Below are positions 1 through 12,599 of a stretch of DNA of 64,000 nt, piece by piece (position 1 is the first letter of the stretch; every line of letters starts with the position of its first letter). Origin of the DNA: Sabellastarte sp. h YS-2021 (taxonomy: Eukaryota; Annelida; Polychaeta; Sabellida; Sabellidae); contig OZ024928.1 in the NCBI GenBank assembly GCA_964017235.1, forward strand, positions 155,458,881-155,522,880, read 5' to 3'. The translations under genes were made by a program, and so were the position numbers. The notes below the pieces were generated by a model that was given only the letters and a program-made list of their open reading frames with translations, did no database searches and was not told the origin of the DNA.

Positions 1-192
1 TACCCCCCTTGTAATGTCTCTAGCAAACAGACGAACAGACAGATTTGCATGCCTTGAACAAATTTTCATCCTCGATAGATAAGGTATCTTTTAAAAAAAA
101 CAGCACGTCTCTAGGCCTTGTAGTTTTGGAGGAGAAGTTGTTCACGCGGACGCGTACGCGTACGCCGACGCCGCAGAGTGACGACATAAAAA
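1..192. other. Intergenic/intronic sequence before X-box array
   Basis: No coding exon is recognisable. It contains a short GC-rich run of alternating CG-rich hexamers near 146-175 and leads into the 122-bp repeat array. The small open frames here do not resemble a protein family. Confidence 0.5.
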
Positions 193-735
193 GTGTTGCC
201 ATGGCAACACTTGTTACCAGGTGTTGCCGACAAACTAATCAGCTGAAATCAATGCAAGGATTTGGAATGCAAAGATATCCGTGAAAAATTTTTAAGCCCA
301 AGAAACATAAAAAAGTGTTGACATGGCAACACTTGTTGCCAGGTGTTGCCGAAAAACTAGTCAGCTCCAATCTGTGCAGGGGTATAGAAAGCAAAGAACC
401 CATAAAAATATTTACAAGTCCAAGAAACCAAAAAAAGTGTTGCCATGGCAACACTTGTTGCCAGGTGTTGCCGAAAACTAATCCGCTCCAGTCTGTGCAG
501 GGGTATGGAAAGCAAAGAACCCATAAAATATTCATAAGTCCAAGAAACAGAAAAAAGTGTTGCCATGGCAACACCTGTTGCCAGTTATCGTTATAAAACT
601 AATCAGCTCCAATCTATGCAGGGGTTTCGAATGCTACGAACTCCCCAAATGATATTAAAGCCCAAGAAACATGAAAAAGTGTTGCCACGGCAACACTTGT
701 TGCCAGATATTGCCAAGAAAGCAATCACACACAAA
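193..735 (+). repeat. 122-bp tandem array carrying X-box-like palindromes
   Basis: Five copies of a near-perfect palindrome, GTGTTGCCATGGCAACAC or a one-base variant, start at 193, 315, 437, 557 and 679, a period of 120-122 bp. Between them a shared spacer reads roughly 'cttgttgccaggtgttgcc', 'aatcagctccaatctgtgc', then 'aagcccaagaaacat'. The palindrome core GTTGCCATGGCAAC fits the RFX-family X-box consensus. A diverged relative of this repeat occurs at 41690-42290. The array is probably the central satellite of a Helitron-like non-autonomous element, because the relative near 42 kb ends at about 56970 with a 'ggaacgctta' motif like other such elements here. Confidence 0.8.
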
Positions 736-3128
736 CTCTCATGCCATTAAACTTCCACACCAAATTTAGCTGAGACACATAAAATACTGTACCTGTAAAT
801 GAGCAGCAATGAAGGGTGATTCAGATGAAAAATAAAAATAATATCCATGTCCAGCAGGATGGATATAATAATTAAAATAAGTTGTAACCTTAAACTTACT
901 TTTTTAACTTTCAGGTTTTTATGGTAACATTACAATAAAGATCATGTTTTGGTCTAGACACATGTACATGTTTAATTTAAATGAAAAACTCTAAACTATC
1001 ACTTTAATATTGCCAAAACATCACAGAAATTTGTCCTAACCTTAAACTGAATGTAAGTCAATGCAAATGTTAAGAGTTTAAGGTCATGTTAACCATATAG
1101 ACTCTGTTCAAGGTTACTTATAGCCAAAATTTAAATGTGCTTGAAATCTATTGCACATACTTTAAGATATTATCCAAAATTTTAAAAGAAAAGTAATTAT
1201 AATTATGCCATTACTGAGAGTTAAAGGTCACCACAATGTAGTCTCAGGGCATTTCTGCAACATCAGTTACATGTACCTGTAAAATATAGATCAAATATGT
1301 CATGCCATTTTGGTATACTTTGTGGAATCATAGAAAAAGTTGAGCTCAGTAACATTCTTTTACACATGGGAGTTTAAGGTCACCTTAAAATAGGGCACAC
1401 CTTCAGGACTAGATACATCAACATACCAAATTTAAATTAAATCTGTCATGCAGAATTGAAATACTCTCCAGAAATTGAAAAACTTAAATTCAATATAGTT
1501 ATATTATCACTAGGAGTTTAAGGTCACCTTAAAGTGGGCCACACCTTGACCAGTTACATCCACGTACCAAATTTGTTTTGAATCTGTGAAGCCATCTTTA
1601 AGCTATTGCCCACAAATCGCAAAAGTAAAATTCAATATAAATGTGTTATAAATGGGAGTTTAAGGTCATCTTAAAATAGGGTACATGTCGATGACCGGCA
1701 ACACCCACATGCCTAATTTGAATTTCATCCTACTTGCAATTTTTGACATATTTTCCAGAAACAAAGTGTGATGACGATGCTGGTCCTTTAGGTGATCCAT
1801 CACAGCTGAGTGACACCAAACTGTTACAACCTTAAACTCATAAGTTTCTAAAATATCAGCAATTTATTGTAACCTTACAAAGGAGACCTATTGTTTGGTC
1901 TAAATATATGTACATGATGAATATCGATGAAAAAATCTCAGCACATCAAATATCTTCTAAACACCAAAACAATTGTCCTAACCTTAGAGTCAATGTTAGT
2001 TTAAGGTAAGGAGTTTATGGTAATCTTTTCCTGAAGGTTCTGTTCAAGGTTTGTTACATCTACAACTGAAACATGCATAGAATTGCACAGTATTTGAAAT
2101 ACTGTTTAAAAATTCTCAAACTTAAAGTGAATATAATTCTGTTATTACTGGTAGTTTAAGGTCACCTTATTGTATGACACTTATCTATGGCCAGTTACAT
2201 ATACATGGCAAAATTTGGATGAAATTTCTTAATTTATTTTCAGTGTAATCTATGGAAAAATAAAAAAATGTTTACTTAACAAATAGCTTTTTAATATGTG
2301 TGAGTTTAAGGTCACCTTAAAATAGGGCACACCTTGAAACCCAGTTACAACCACATGGCAAATTTGAATTTGAATCCATCAACCCATTTTACTGTCTGGA
2401 AATGAATAACCTTAACCTCAATATAAGTATGTTACTACTGGGAGTTTAAGGTTACCTTAAAATGGGGCACACCTTCAGAACCAGTTACATGCACATGCCA
2501 AATTGGAATTTAATCCATCATGCCATTTTTGAGATACTCTCTGGAAAGGTGTGTGACAACGACACTGACCATACTTGTCCTGAAACATAGCAGCTAATGA
2601 CACAAAAGAAATGCAACCTTAAACTCATAAGTGTATGAAATATCAGGAATTTACTATAACCTTACAAAAGAACTTTCTTGGTGTAAACAGATATATATGA
2701 TGAATATCAAAGAATAAAGTCTTAATTAGCACATCAAATATCTTTTAAAAACCAAAAAATGTCCCAACCTTAAACTCAAAGAGCTGGTTTGCAGATGTGA
2801 GAGAGTTTAAGGGAATCTTTTCCTGTGGGTTTTGTTCACGGTTTGTTACATCCACAACTTGAAAGATGCTTAGAATTGCACAGTGTTTGAAATACTGTTG
2901 AAAAATTGCCACACTTAAAGTGAATATAATTCTGTTATTACTGGGAGTTTAAGGTCACCTTATTGAAATGCACTTACCTGTGGCCAGTTACATATACATG
3001 CAAAATTTGAATGAAATTTCTCAAGTTGTTTCCAGTATACTCTATTGAAAAATAATGTAAACTCAATAAATAACCTTTTAATACATGAGTTTAAGGTCAC
3101 CTTAAAGTAAGGCACACCTTGAAAAAAA
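736..3128 (+). repeat. Higher-order tandem array with TTTAAGGTCACCTTAAA motif
   Basis: The phrase 'gagtttaaggtcacctta' recurs at about 1370, 1509, 1658, 2155, 2302, 2442, 2945 and 3088, with local spacing of 139-149 bp. A larger unit of about 0.8 kb is visible from the recurrence of 'cacatcaaatatctt' near 1945 and 2745. The motif is an imperfect palindrome (TTTAAGGT C ACCTTAAA) that includes an AGGTCA half-site. No coding potential. The array is broken by a satellite element at 3129-4935 and resumes afterwards. Confidence 0.75.
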
Positions 3129-4935
3129 TAGCATCAGAGATGCCCGTACCCCACAGCCTTGGGAAATATTTTCAACACCATGAGATATAGAAGTACTGTA
3201 CCAGTACAAACTTCAGGATACTTTCAGAGCACTGTCAGTTATATAAAGGTCCAAACAATGTTTAAATGGAGAAATAATGTTTAAAAGAAAGATAATGCGT
3301 ATAAAGATGAAGTATTAAAACAAGATAATTCAATGACAAGATGACAGCATTAATCAGTAAACTAAAATTCAACACCCTTTATATACATCTGCATTTCCGA
3401 ATTATGGTTTAGATGGTTTGAATATTACCATGCATACAGAAGTGGTAATACATTTAATGAATGCTTATGTGTGGTGTTGGAGTAAAATCTGTGGCTCACT
3501 TGATGAAATTCTATCTCTTACAATGGAAAGTTATGAAAGTAAAATTCTTAATAAATTCTAATATGACTTTTGCTTAATCTGCATCAAAAGACAGACCCAA
3601 AGGTGCAACAAGATTTTAAAGGTCAAGGTCACTATGGCAAGGTAAAAGGTCAAATTAAGGTCACACCATGATAATACACACCTATAGCCAATAACCAATG
3701 TCCCTACCAAGTATCAACTTCCTACACCTTACGGTTTCCGAGATACAGCCCTGACGATTTTATAGGTCAAGGTCACTATGGCAAGGTCAAAGGTCAAATC
3801 AAGGTCACACCATGATGCTGCACACCTACACCCCCTAGCCAATGTCTCTACCAAATATCAACTTCCTACACCTAACAGTTTCCGAGATAAAGCTCGGACA
3901 ATATTTTATAGGTCAAGGTCACTACAGCAAGGTTAAAGGTCAAATCAAGGTCAGACCATGACGTTGCACACCTACACCCCCTAATCAATATCCCTACCAA
4001 GTATCAACTTCCTACACCTTACGGTTTCTGAGATATAGCCCAGACAACATTTTATAGGTCAAGGTCACTACGGCAAGGTCAAAGGTCAAATCAAGGTCAG
4101 ACCATGACGCTGCACACCTACACCCCCTAAGCAATATCCCTACCAAGTATCAACTTCCTACACCTTACGGTTTCTGAGATATAGCCAGGACAAGATTTTA
4201 TTGGTCAAGGCCACTACAGCAAGGTCACAGGTCAAATCAAGGTCACACCATGACGTTGCACACCTACACCCCCTAACCAATATCCGTACCACGTATCAAC
4301 TTCCTACACCTTACGGTTTCTGAGATATAGCCCGGACAACATTTTATAGGTCAAGGTCACTACGGCAAGGTCAAAGGTCAAATCAAGGTCACACCATGAC
4401 GTTGCACAACTACACCCCCTAACCAATGTCCCTACCAAGTATCAACTTCCTACACCTTACAGTTTCCGAGATATAGCCTGGACAAGATTTTCAAACCCAA
4501 GGTCACTACGGCAAGGTCAAAGGTCAAATCAAGGTCAGACCATGACGCTGCACACCTACACCCCCTAACCAATATCCCTACCAAGTATCAACTTCCTACA
4601 CCTTATGGTTTCCGAGATATAGCCCGGACAAGATTTTATAGGTCAAGGTCACTACGGCAAGGTCAAAGGTCAAATCAAGGTCAGACTATGACGTTGCACA
4701 ACTACACCCCCTAACCAATGTCCCTACCAAGTATCAACTTCCTACACCTTACAGTTTCCGAGATATAGCCTGGACAAGATTTTCAAACTCAAGGTCACTA
4801 CGGCAAGGTCAAAGGTCAAATCAAGGTCAGACCATGACGTTGCACAGCTACACCCCCTAACCAATGTCCCTACCAAGTATCAACTTCCTACACCTTACGG
4901 TTTCTGAGATACAGCCCGGACAAACTATTTCCCGC
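3129..4935 (+). mobile_element. R1-type satellite element (copy a), 3' end truncated
   Basis: It begins with the R1 5' signature TAGCATCAGAGATGCCCGTA, which holds a small hairpin GCATC-AGA-GATGC, followed by CCCCACAGCC. It then carries a fragment of LINE-derived sequence (about 3380-3570, in reverse orientation) and a tandem array of about 165-bp units. It stops at 'ttcccgc' without the GGCTGTGGGGTA end seen in complete copies. Nearly the whole element recurs in reverse complement at 36992-38888. R1 looks like a Helitron-like non-autonomous element with a central satellite; that class assignment is inference. Confidence 0.7.
3605..4925 (+). repeat. 165-bp array dense in nuclear-receptor half-sites
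   Basis: About eight tandem units contain 'aggtcaaggtcactacggc' and 'aaggtcaaaggtcaaatc', then 'aaggtca(c/g)accatgacg'. Each unit therefore has one AGGTCAAAGGTCA (a perfect DR1 arrangement) plus two TCAAGGTCA extended half-sites. The rest of the unit, 'ccctaccaagtatcaact' to 'gagatatagcccggacaag', has no known motif. Related arrays are at 8750-9150, 37100-38400 (inverted) and 39565-40130. Confidence 0.85.
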
Positions 4936-5522
4936 ATATAATTAGCATATAAAATATCTTCCAAACACCAAAAATATTGCCCCAACCTTAAACTCAAAGT
5001 TTGTTTGCACTTCTGTATGTTAGCGAGTTTAAGGTAATCTTTTCTTGAAAGTTTTGTTCAAGGTTTGTTACATCCACAACTGAAACGCCTAGAATTGCAC
5101 AATATTTGAAATATTGTTCAAAAGTTAGCAAACTTAAAGTGAAATAATTCTGTTATTAATGGGAGTTTAAGGTCACCTTATTGTGTGGCACTTACCTATG
5201 GCCAGTTATATATAATTCCAAAAGTTGAATGAAATTTCTCAAGTTACTTTCAGTATACTCAATGGAGAAAGAAAAAACGTAAACTGGACATAAATTTTTT
5301 ATATAAGGGTGTTTAAGGTCACCTTAAAATAGGGCACACCTTCACAACTAGTTACAACCACATGCCAAATTTGAATTGAGTCCATCAAGCTATTTTTGAG
5401 ATATTGTCCGGAAACAAAAAAACTTAAATTGAGTTTAAGTATTTTACTAGTGGGAGTTTAAGGTCACAAAACTATACAGCGCACCCCCAGGACCAGTTAC
5501 ATCCACATACCAAATTTGAACT
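4936..5522 (+). repeat. Continuation of the TTTAAGGTCACCTTAAA array
   Basis: The array interrupted at 3128 resumes with 'attagcatataaaatatctt' and has further copies of the motif near 5164, 5305 and 5455. It is cut at 5522 by the 5' end of satellite element S1, and a last piece ('aaatctgacaagccattttt') continues at about 7983 beyond S1. Confidence 0.7.
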
Positions 5523-7982
5523 AGAGGAATGCTTTGGCTAACAAAAGCGAAGCGTCCCTGAGAGTTTAAAATGCCTTGTGGTTTTAATAAGCATGCTGTA
5601 AAGCTAAGAATGCACAAAGCTGCACCGTACTGTTACATAAACCAACCCACTTAATGATATCATGAGAGGGAAAATCCTACAAAGGTCTTATTTAATTTAA
5701 CATAAACAAGTGTTGTAGACATAGACAAGCTGGAGAAAGTGTTGTAGATTGGAAAAAGCATATATTATGCTTTTTGGAGGAAATGTCCTATTCTAATTAA
5801 AACATTAAGCCAAGCCTACTAAATATGCTTGTAGTAATATTCTGATGTGTATATTTCACACTGTTTAAGTGTTAAGGATAACTTAAGTAAATTTTGTGTA
5901 AATGCTACAAAGCATTTCAGTAACGAGTATTGATAACTTCATATATAACCATGTGTGCAAGTATGTATTGCTATTTAGATTGTCCACAGGGTTTTGCAAT
6001 AGCTTTTAATACATTGTGAAAGCATAAAAGCAACAATAAAGGCAAAAGCTATTTTATGCCCCCAGTTTGACCCATACATGGGGGTCAGGAGGTAAAAGTA
6101 ACCGGCTATTTAGACTGTCCAGATATGGTTTCCCAATACCTCTTAATACATTCCGAAGCTATAAAAGCAACAATGAAGGAGATATCAGGTAAAAACTCAA
6201 AAACAGCTATTTTTTTACCCCAGTTTGACCCATAGGGGGGGTCGGGCGGTAAAACTGACCGGCTACTTAGACTCTCCACATATGCTTTCCCAATACCTCT
6301 TAATACACTCTGAAGCTATAAAACCAACAATGAAGGAGATATAAGGCCAAAACTCCAAAGCAACTATTTTATGACCCCAGTTTGACCCATAAGGGGGGGG
6401 TCGGGGGGTAAAACTGAGCGGCTATTTAGACTCTCCACATATGCTTTCCCAATACCTCTTAATACATTCTGAAGGTATAAAAGCAACAATAAAGGAGATA
6501 TAAGGCAAAACTCTAAAGCAACTATTTTATGACCCCAGTTTGACCCATAAGGGGGGGTCGGGGGATAAAACTGACCGGCTATTTAGATTCTCCACATATG
6601 CTTTCCCAATACCTCTTAATACATTCTGAAGCTATAAAAGCAACAATAAAGGAGATATAAGGCAAAACTCTAAAGCAACTATTTTATGACCCCAGTTTGA
6701 CCCATAAGGGGGGGGTCGGGGGATAAAACTGACAGGCTATTTAGATTCTCCACATATGCTTTCCCAATACCTTTTAATACATTCTGAAGCTAGAAAAGCA
6801 ATGATAAAGGAGATATAAGGCAAAAACTCCAAAGCAGCTATTTATGACCCCAGTTTGGCCCATAAGGGGGGGGGTCGGGGGTAAAACTGACCGGCTATTT
6901 AGACTCTCCACATATGCTTTCCCAATACCTCTTAATACATTCTGAAGGTATAAAAGCAACAATAAAGGAGATATAAGGCAAAACTCTAAAGCAACTATTT
7001 TATGACCCCAGTTTGACCCATAAGGGGGGGTCGGGGGATAAAACTGACCGGCTATTTAGATTCTCCACATATGCTTTCCCAATACCTCTTAATACATTCT
7101 GAAGCTATAAAAGCAACAATAAAGGAGATATAAGGCAAAACTCTAAAGCAACTATTTTATGACCCCAGTTTGACCCATAAGGGGGGGGGGTCGGGGGATA
7201 AAACTGACTGGCTATTTAGATTCTCCACATATGCTTTCACAATACCTCTTAATACATTCCAAAGCTATAAAAGCAACGATAAAGGAGATATAAGGCAAAA
7301 ACTCCAAAGCAGCTATTTATGACCCCAGTTTGACCCATAAGGGGGGGTCGGGGGGTAAAACTGACCGGCTATTTAGACTCTCCACATATGCTTTCCCAAT
7401 ACCTCTTAATACATTCTGAAGCTATAAAAGCAACAATAAAGGAGATATAAGGCAAAAACTCAAAATCAGCTATTTTATGACCCCAGTTTGACCCATAAGG
7501 GGGGGGGCCGGGGGGTAAAACTGACTGGCTATTTAGACTCTCCACATATGGTTTCCTATTACCTCCCAATACATTTTATGGCTCTAAATGCAATACTTAA
7601 GAAGATAATAGGGGGGGTTGACCTAAATTTAAGGCTTTCAGATTGGAAGGTGTCAGAAAATCACTCATAAATGAGACATTTTTCAAGGGATTGCTCCCAA
7701 AATCTAATCAGCTCGCGTTTTCGATAGTATGAACAGGTGTGTCAAATTATAAGGCTCTGTAGCAAGTAGTTTTTCCTGAACTGTGATGACGGGGGGGGGG
7801 GTCATAAAGGTCAAAGGTCAAATTTAAGCATGCAGAAAAATTTTCCCACGCCTAAGGTATATAACTGCCAAATATGGTTTGAAACCTTCTAATAATAAGG
7901 GAGATATTCAAGGGAGACCATAATGCGGCGGCGAGGAAACTAAGGCGAAAACAAATAAGCACCCTTTCAGGGACACTTAATT
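5523..7982 (+). mobile_element. S1: Helitron-like non-autonomous element with 156-bp satellite
   Basis: The 5' end is 'agaggaatgctttggctaac' with 'aagcgtccctgagag', and the 3' end is 'ccctttcagggacactta' plus 'att'. The AAGCGTCCCTGA and TCAGGGACGCTT segments form subterminal inverted repeats (compare S2). The centre is a tandem array. The flanks are two halves of one unit of the surrounding array ('caaatttgaact' on the left, 'aaatctgacaagcc' on the right), so S1 is an insertion. Central tandem repeats with subterminal inverted repeats are known for Helentron-derived elements such as DINE-1 and the oyster pearl family; membership here is inferred. Confidence 0.65.
6057..7600 (+). repeat. 156-bp tandem array (about 10 units) inside S1
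   Basis: Each unit runs from 'gaccccagtttgacccataa' through a G-run, 'ctgaccggctatttaga', 'ccacatatgctttcccaata', 'cctcttaatacattctgaag' and 'aaaggagatataaggcaaaa'. The G-run varies from about 6 to 10 G between units. Same satellite as at 42690-43290, 55559-56290, 35930-36110 and 40830-41050. Confidence 0.85.
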
Positions 7983-8438
7983 AAATCTGACAAGCCATTT
8001 TTGAGATACTGTCCGGAATACAAAGTGTGACGACAGAAGCCGACGCCACAAAATTGGATGACGAAGCGATCCCTATATGCCACTCAGCATAAATGCTGGG
8101 GACACAATAAAAGTTTGTGTCACACTGCCCCACCTGAAGCCTGCATCTGACTTTTGGGTTGGCCTTGGTAACCTTATAATTTATATTAATGTTTTCTGTC
8201 AACAATTCTCCTAAATTTATTGGTTCCAAAACAAAGGGATAAATAAAATTAATTGTTTTCTGGTGATAAAACCACATCAAATTTTAACACTATGCAAGGA
8301 TTTTATTAATGGAAAGCATGTGTTAATTACAACTACAAAAAGGTTTTTGTTAACAAAAATGAGGGGCCCGGATGGAGAGCTGTACTAGTTGCAGTATGAG
8401 ACTGTAAGCAGAATGTAAGCTTTACTGTGTTTTAAAAA
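7983..8438. other. Remainder of the disrupted array and a second element end
   Basis: 7983-8060 finishes the TTTAAGGTCACCTTAAA-array unit cut by S1. From about 8340 'gtttttgttaacaaaaatg' resembles the 5' end of S-type elements, but it has no satellite and is probably a fragment. No gene. Confidence 0.4.
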
Positions 8439-9225
8439 TAGCATCAGAGATGCCCGAACCCCACAGCCTGGGGAAATTGTTGAAAGTAGTGAAACAGTAC
8501 AAAGATCGGGATACTTTCAGAGCAGTGTCAGTTATAATAAGGTCTAAATGATGTTTAAGTAGAGAAAATAACATCTAAGAGAAACAAAATGTATGCAAAG
8601 ATAAAGTATTAAAACAAGACATTTCAATAGCAAGATGACAGTATTAATCAGTAAAGTAACAACTATGATGCACACCTACAACCCATAAGCAATGTCCCTA
8701 CAAACTATCAACTTCCTACACTGTACAGTTTCAGAGATATTGCCTGGACAAAATTTTAAAGGTCAAGGTCACTACGGCAAGCTACAACCCCCAACCAATG
8801 TCCCTACTAAGTATCAACTTCCTACACCTTACGCTTTGTGAGATATAGCCAGGACAAGATTTTATAGGTCAAGGTCACTGCGGCAAGGACAAAGGTCAAA
8901 TCAAGGTCACACCATGACGTTGCACACCTACACCCCCTAACCAATATCCCTACCAAGTATCAACTTCCCACACCTTACGGTTTCCGAGATATAGCCCAGA
9001 CAAGATTTTCAAACTCAAGGTCACTGTGGCAAGGTCAAAGGTCAAATCAAGGTCACACCATGACGTTGCACACCTACACCCCCTAACCAATGTCCCTACC
9101 AAGTATCAACTTCCTACACCTTACAGTTTCTGAGATACAGGCCGGACAAACTTTTCCCGCCTGCCTGCCCGCCCGGACACCATGGGTGAAATCAATACCC
9201 CGACAGCCCTTAAGGGCTGTGGGGT
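8439..9225 (+). mobile_element. R1-type satellite element (copy b), both ends present
   Basis: It starts with TAGCATCAGAGATGCCCGAA and CCCCACAGCC and ends with a hairpin around 'cagcccttaagggctg' followed by TGGGGTAA. The CCCCACAGCC start and the CAGCC/GGCTGTGGGG end form the inverted termini typical of R1. It holds about three nuclear-receptor-half-site units and lacks the LINE fragment of copy a. It is flanked by a similar stretch on both sides ('actgtaagca(g/a)aatgt', about 8402 and 9254), which may be an imperfect flanking duplication. Confidence 0.65.
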
Positions 9226-11264
9226 AAAAACTGTAGCAGTTACAGTATTAAACTGTAAGCAAAATGTGATCTTTATTGTGTTTCGTAAAGTAGTATATTT
9301 TATGAATCATTTTTGCTAGAGGTTGGCTGAAAAGAAACGGTAGCTGTAAATGTGGAATCCTAAATTGTTTCCAGGATATATTTAATTTAAGGCTTTTTCC
9401 GTTCTCTCAAAACAGACAAGACGCCGTAGAGTGATACCATAATACAGCAAAACCATTTGAAAAAATACATAAAAATTTGACATTTGAAAATTCAGGGTTT
9501 TTGTATCCAGAATGTGATCTGGATTTTTTTCACAAAATTTTAATTTCATTTCCTTCAGTCAGGCCCTACGTACATAAAAAATTTCAAAAAGATTTGTTCA
9601 TGTCTTTTTGAGTATTAAGAAACAGAGAAACAGACAAACACATCCAAAACATAACCTCCTTATGGTAGTAATGAGAACAGATATTAGTATAAGGGAATAT
9701 TTCTGAATATGTCAAAATCTGAATTTAAAATACTCTTCATTGATCATATACAAATTGTGCATGTAATAAGGAATCTTTATGGATTTTCTTTGCATAATGC
9801 ATTTATTTTGACTTTCCGTAAAGTAAGGCTGACCATAACAAGCTTTGTTTTTTACTTAAACAAACATTTTTTCTGGGTAATTTGTCAAAATATTCAAGTA
9901 TATGTATATTGTAACCCCCTCTCCATTAAAAACCTGGGACAATGTGAATATAGAACAGTGTTGTAAACTGGTTTTGTAATTGTAAATAAAATATTTAACA
10001 TGCAACACAATGCAACACAAAATAACTCAAAGTATTAAATATCATAGAATTTAAGTGCACACACATTTAAGTGCCTCAATAGTGTACACTAAGAGAAAAA
10101 CAAACAATGTTGGTGTGTGCACTGCAATAAATCTGTATATGCAGGAGTGACATCCTAACTCAACTGACAAGGTCCCCTCCCCTCACTCACACAATAGTAC
10201 AGGTAGAGTGATAGATTCAGCATATACAAACACAAGGCTCACACTTGAACATTAGCCAAGAACATTAACCCTTTATATCAATTGCTGGTTCAGCTAGCCT
10301 TGTCATCTGATGCAGACAGATAAAATTCATCTAAAACATCTGAAAGTATTTGGGAAGTTTTTAAGGGAAATCAGTCTTCCTTTCACATTTTGTGTAAATA
10401 ATTTTCAAATGGTACAAGTAAATATTTATATGTTTAGTAGGAGATTATGATAGTCTGGGATGTTTGATGACTTCTGTGTGACTATAAGATTACCTTAAAA
10501 GGCAGACAAAGGTCCCACTCTGATTAGACTTACTTGAAACAGGGGATTAAGTTTCTTTATAATGAAGACCATATGTAGGCTGTTTAATCTAAGCACTCTT
10601 ATCATGAAAAGCATTTGTGTTTTTATACCCCTTTCATTGGAAATTGTGTTGAAGGACATTGTTTTTTCTTGTGTGACTACAATCCTTCAAACAAAACTTA
10701 CAAATGATACTCTCATGTCTTTTAGGGGCACCACACACAGGGGATTTAGAACAATTTAGTCACTAAATTTCAGACCTCTTTATAGCCACTGTTTCATATT
10801 GCTTTTTAAATAAAGTCATTTGGCTTTAAATTATTTACTGAGTGGGGATATTATATTTTTATTTTCTAGTTAACAATTTCTTTATTGGTTAAGAGGATTA
10901 TTGGTGTGCAGATGAATAGACTGGAACAGTGTGGGGAAAAAAGTATTGTCAGTTTGATTTTCGTAATCTTGTGAGTTGTTTGTTATTTTACAAATAACTG
11001 ATACTATAATGTTTAAAACAAATCTCCTATTTCTCTACTGCTGCTGTGTATCTGTTTTAAACAGTGATATTTTTTGTGCTTTTGTATGAACAATACATTA
11101 AAGCTTGCGAAGTTTTGGTAAAGGCTTGTTTTTGGCTTAAGGATAAAGTATGCATTCTTTTGGTAAGTAAAATTTATGTTTTGGTATTTTGTTATAATGT
11201 GGCCAATGTAGAGAATAATATGCTGATGCTTATAATTGTATGAATGGTAAATTAATTCTAAAGA
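9226..11264. other. Intronic sequence without recognised genes
   Basis: About 2 kb of AT-rich DNA. The open frames (for example 9709-9966 plus and 11013-11390 minus) have no family signature and no splice context. A minus-strand 'FFKW' near 9465 was considered as a PRORP 3' exon and rejected. Probably intron of PRORP or sequence beyond it. Confidence 0.5.
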
Positions 11265-11960
11265 AACCTTCCTGTGAGTAAGCCAGTTGGGGGCTGAAAC
11301 CCCATTTTTTACTATAAGATGGCCATAGGTGGACTTCAAGGTGGACAGAAAATAAGAATGTCCCTTTTGGCATCCTTTATAAGTGTGCAACTTTAACCGA
11401 AGTCAGTTGATCAATAAGATGGTTGGAGGCTGAAAACCCCCATCTGTTACTGTCAGGTGGCCATAACTTCATTCATATTGGGGCATTAAGTTGACCATAA
11501 AAAAACAGTGTCCCTTTTGCCATCCTTTATAGGTGTGCAAAGTTTAACTGAGGTCAGTTGAACAATAAGATAGTTGGAGGCTGAAAACCCCCTTATTTCA
11601 CTTTAAGGTGGCTACAACTCCATTCATATTGAGAGTTTAAGGTGACCATAAGTATTATTTTTATCTATTGAAATACCAGTGATAATTTAGATATAAAAAA
11701 ATGGAAAAAGAAAGGAGCCAGAGGATTTTATTCCAATTTGATGACTTTAAGCAGGCCATAGGTCCATTAACATTTTGAGTTTAAGGTAACCATAAAGTTA
11801 GGATATTCCTTTGGCAAATCTTAATATATGTGCCAAGTTTGGTTGAAAAAAGTGAAAAACTAAGTGAACTGGAGGACTAAAACCCCCTTTTTGACATTAA
11901 GGTGACCTTAAGATTGCAGATACAGGGCTAAAACTTCGGAATGTGAAAGATTATCAAAAA
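11265..11960 (+). repeat. Diverged ~150-bp tandem repeat
   Basis: Four decayed units share 'ggaggctgaaaaccccc', 'ggtggccataacttcattca' and 'cccttttgccatccttta'. Copies begin near 11280, 11425, 11575 and 11870. A Helitron-like 3' end with 'aagtgtccctgacggg' follows at about 12390, so the array is likely the core of another S-like element. Confidence 0.6.
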
Positions 11961-12435
11961 GTAGCTGAATAAGCTATCCAACAAAACGCCGAAATCCTGA
12001 CCATTTGTGAGATACAGACCAAGTACCTATTTTTAAAAAATTTACAAAAATAAAACGCCTCCCATTCAGGCATCTATTTTCTGACTGATCAGAAAATCCT
12101 TTCCGACCTTCGAAATTTGGTCTAGAATGTACCTGATAAATTTTATAGCACAGGTGTGCGTGTTTTTTTCCGAAACGCGATGACGGGGTGTTTTTAAAAA
12201 ATGCTTAAGGTTACCTTAAGTAAAGCTTAAGGTCTCCACAGAGTATCCCAAAAATTTTTCCCGTCCCTATAGTTTTAAAGAAAGATAAGAAGGAAAGAAA
12301 AAATTAAAAGCCCAAGAAGTTATTCAAGAGAGACCATAATTCTGCGGCGGCAGCGATCAGTCGAACTTGCGTGAAAACAAATAAGTGTCCCTGACGGGCA
12401 GACAGTATAATTGTACAAGCTGAGATTATATGATG

Positions 12436-12520
12436 GTGAAATTCTGTACAAGTTACAACTTGTACAGCCAATCTTGTACGAGTTGCATGCTTGTACAAGT
12501 TGTAACTTGTACAAAATCTC
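12436..12520. repeat. Cluster of near-palindromes built on CTTGTACAAG
   Basis: 'ctgtacaagttacaacttg' and 'cttgtacaagttgtaactt' lie about 35 bp apart, each nearly self-complementary and mutually inverted, so the block could extrude a cruciform. It lies just beyond the 3' end of an S-like element. Function unknown. Confidence 0.6.
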
Positions 12521-12599
12521 AACTTGTGCATAACATATATATCTATTAAAAATATTAACAACAAAGAGATTTAACTTCCCATAGATGAGAAAAAGCCTC

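Noticed and set aside
6057-7600. Regularly spaced repeats that might suggest a CRISPR array
   Set aside because: The units are 156-bp satellite copies without unique spacers, in an animal nuclear context; variation is spread over the unit.
9420-9500. Minus-strand 'FFKW' as a possible next PRORP exon
   Set aside because: No splice sites in the right phase, and the flanking residues do not resemble the family (no WQ.G continuation).
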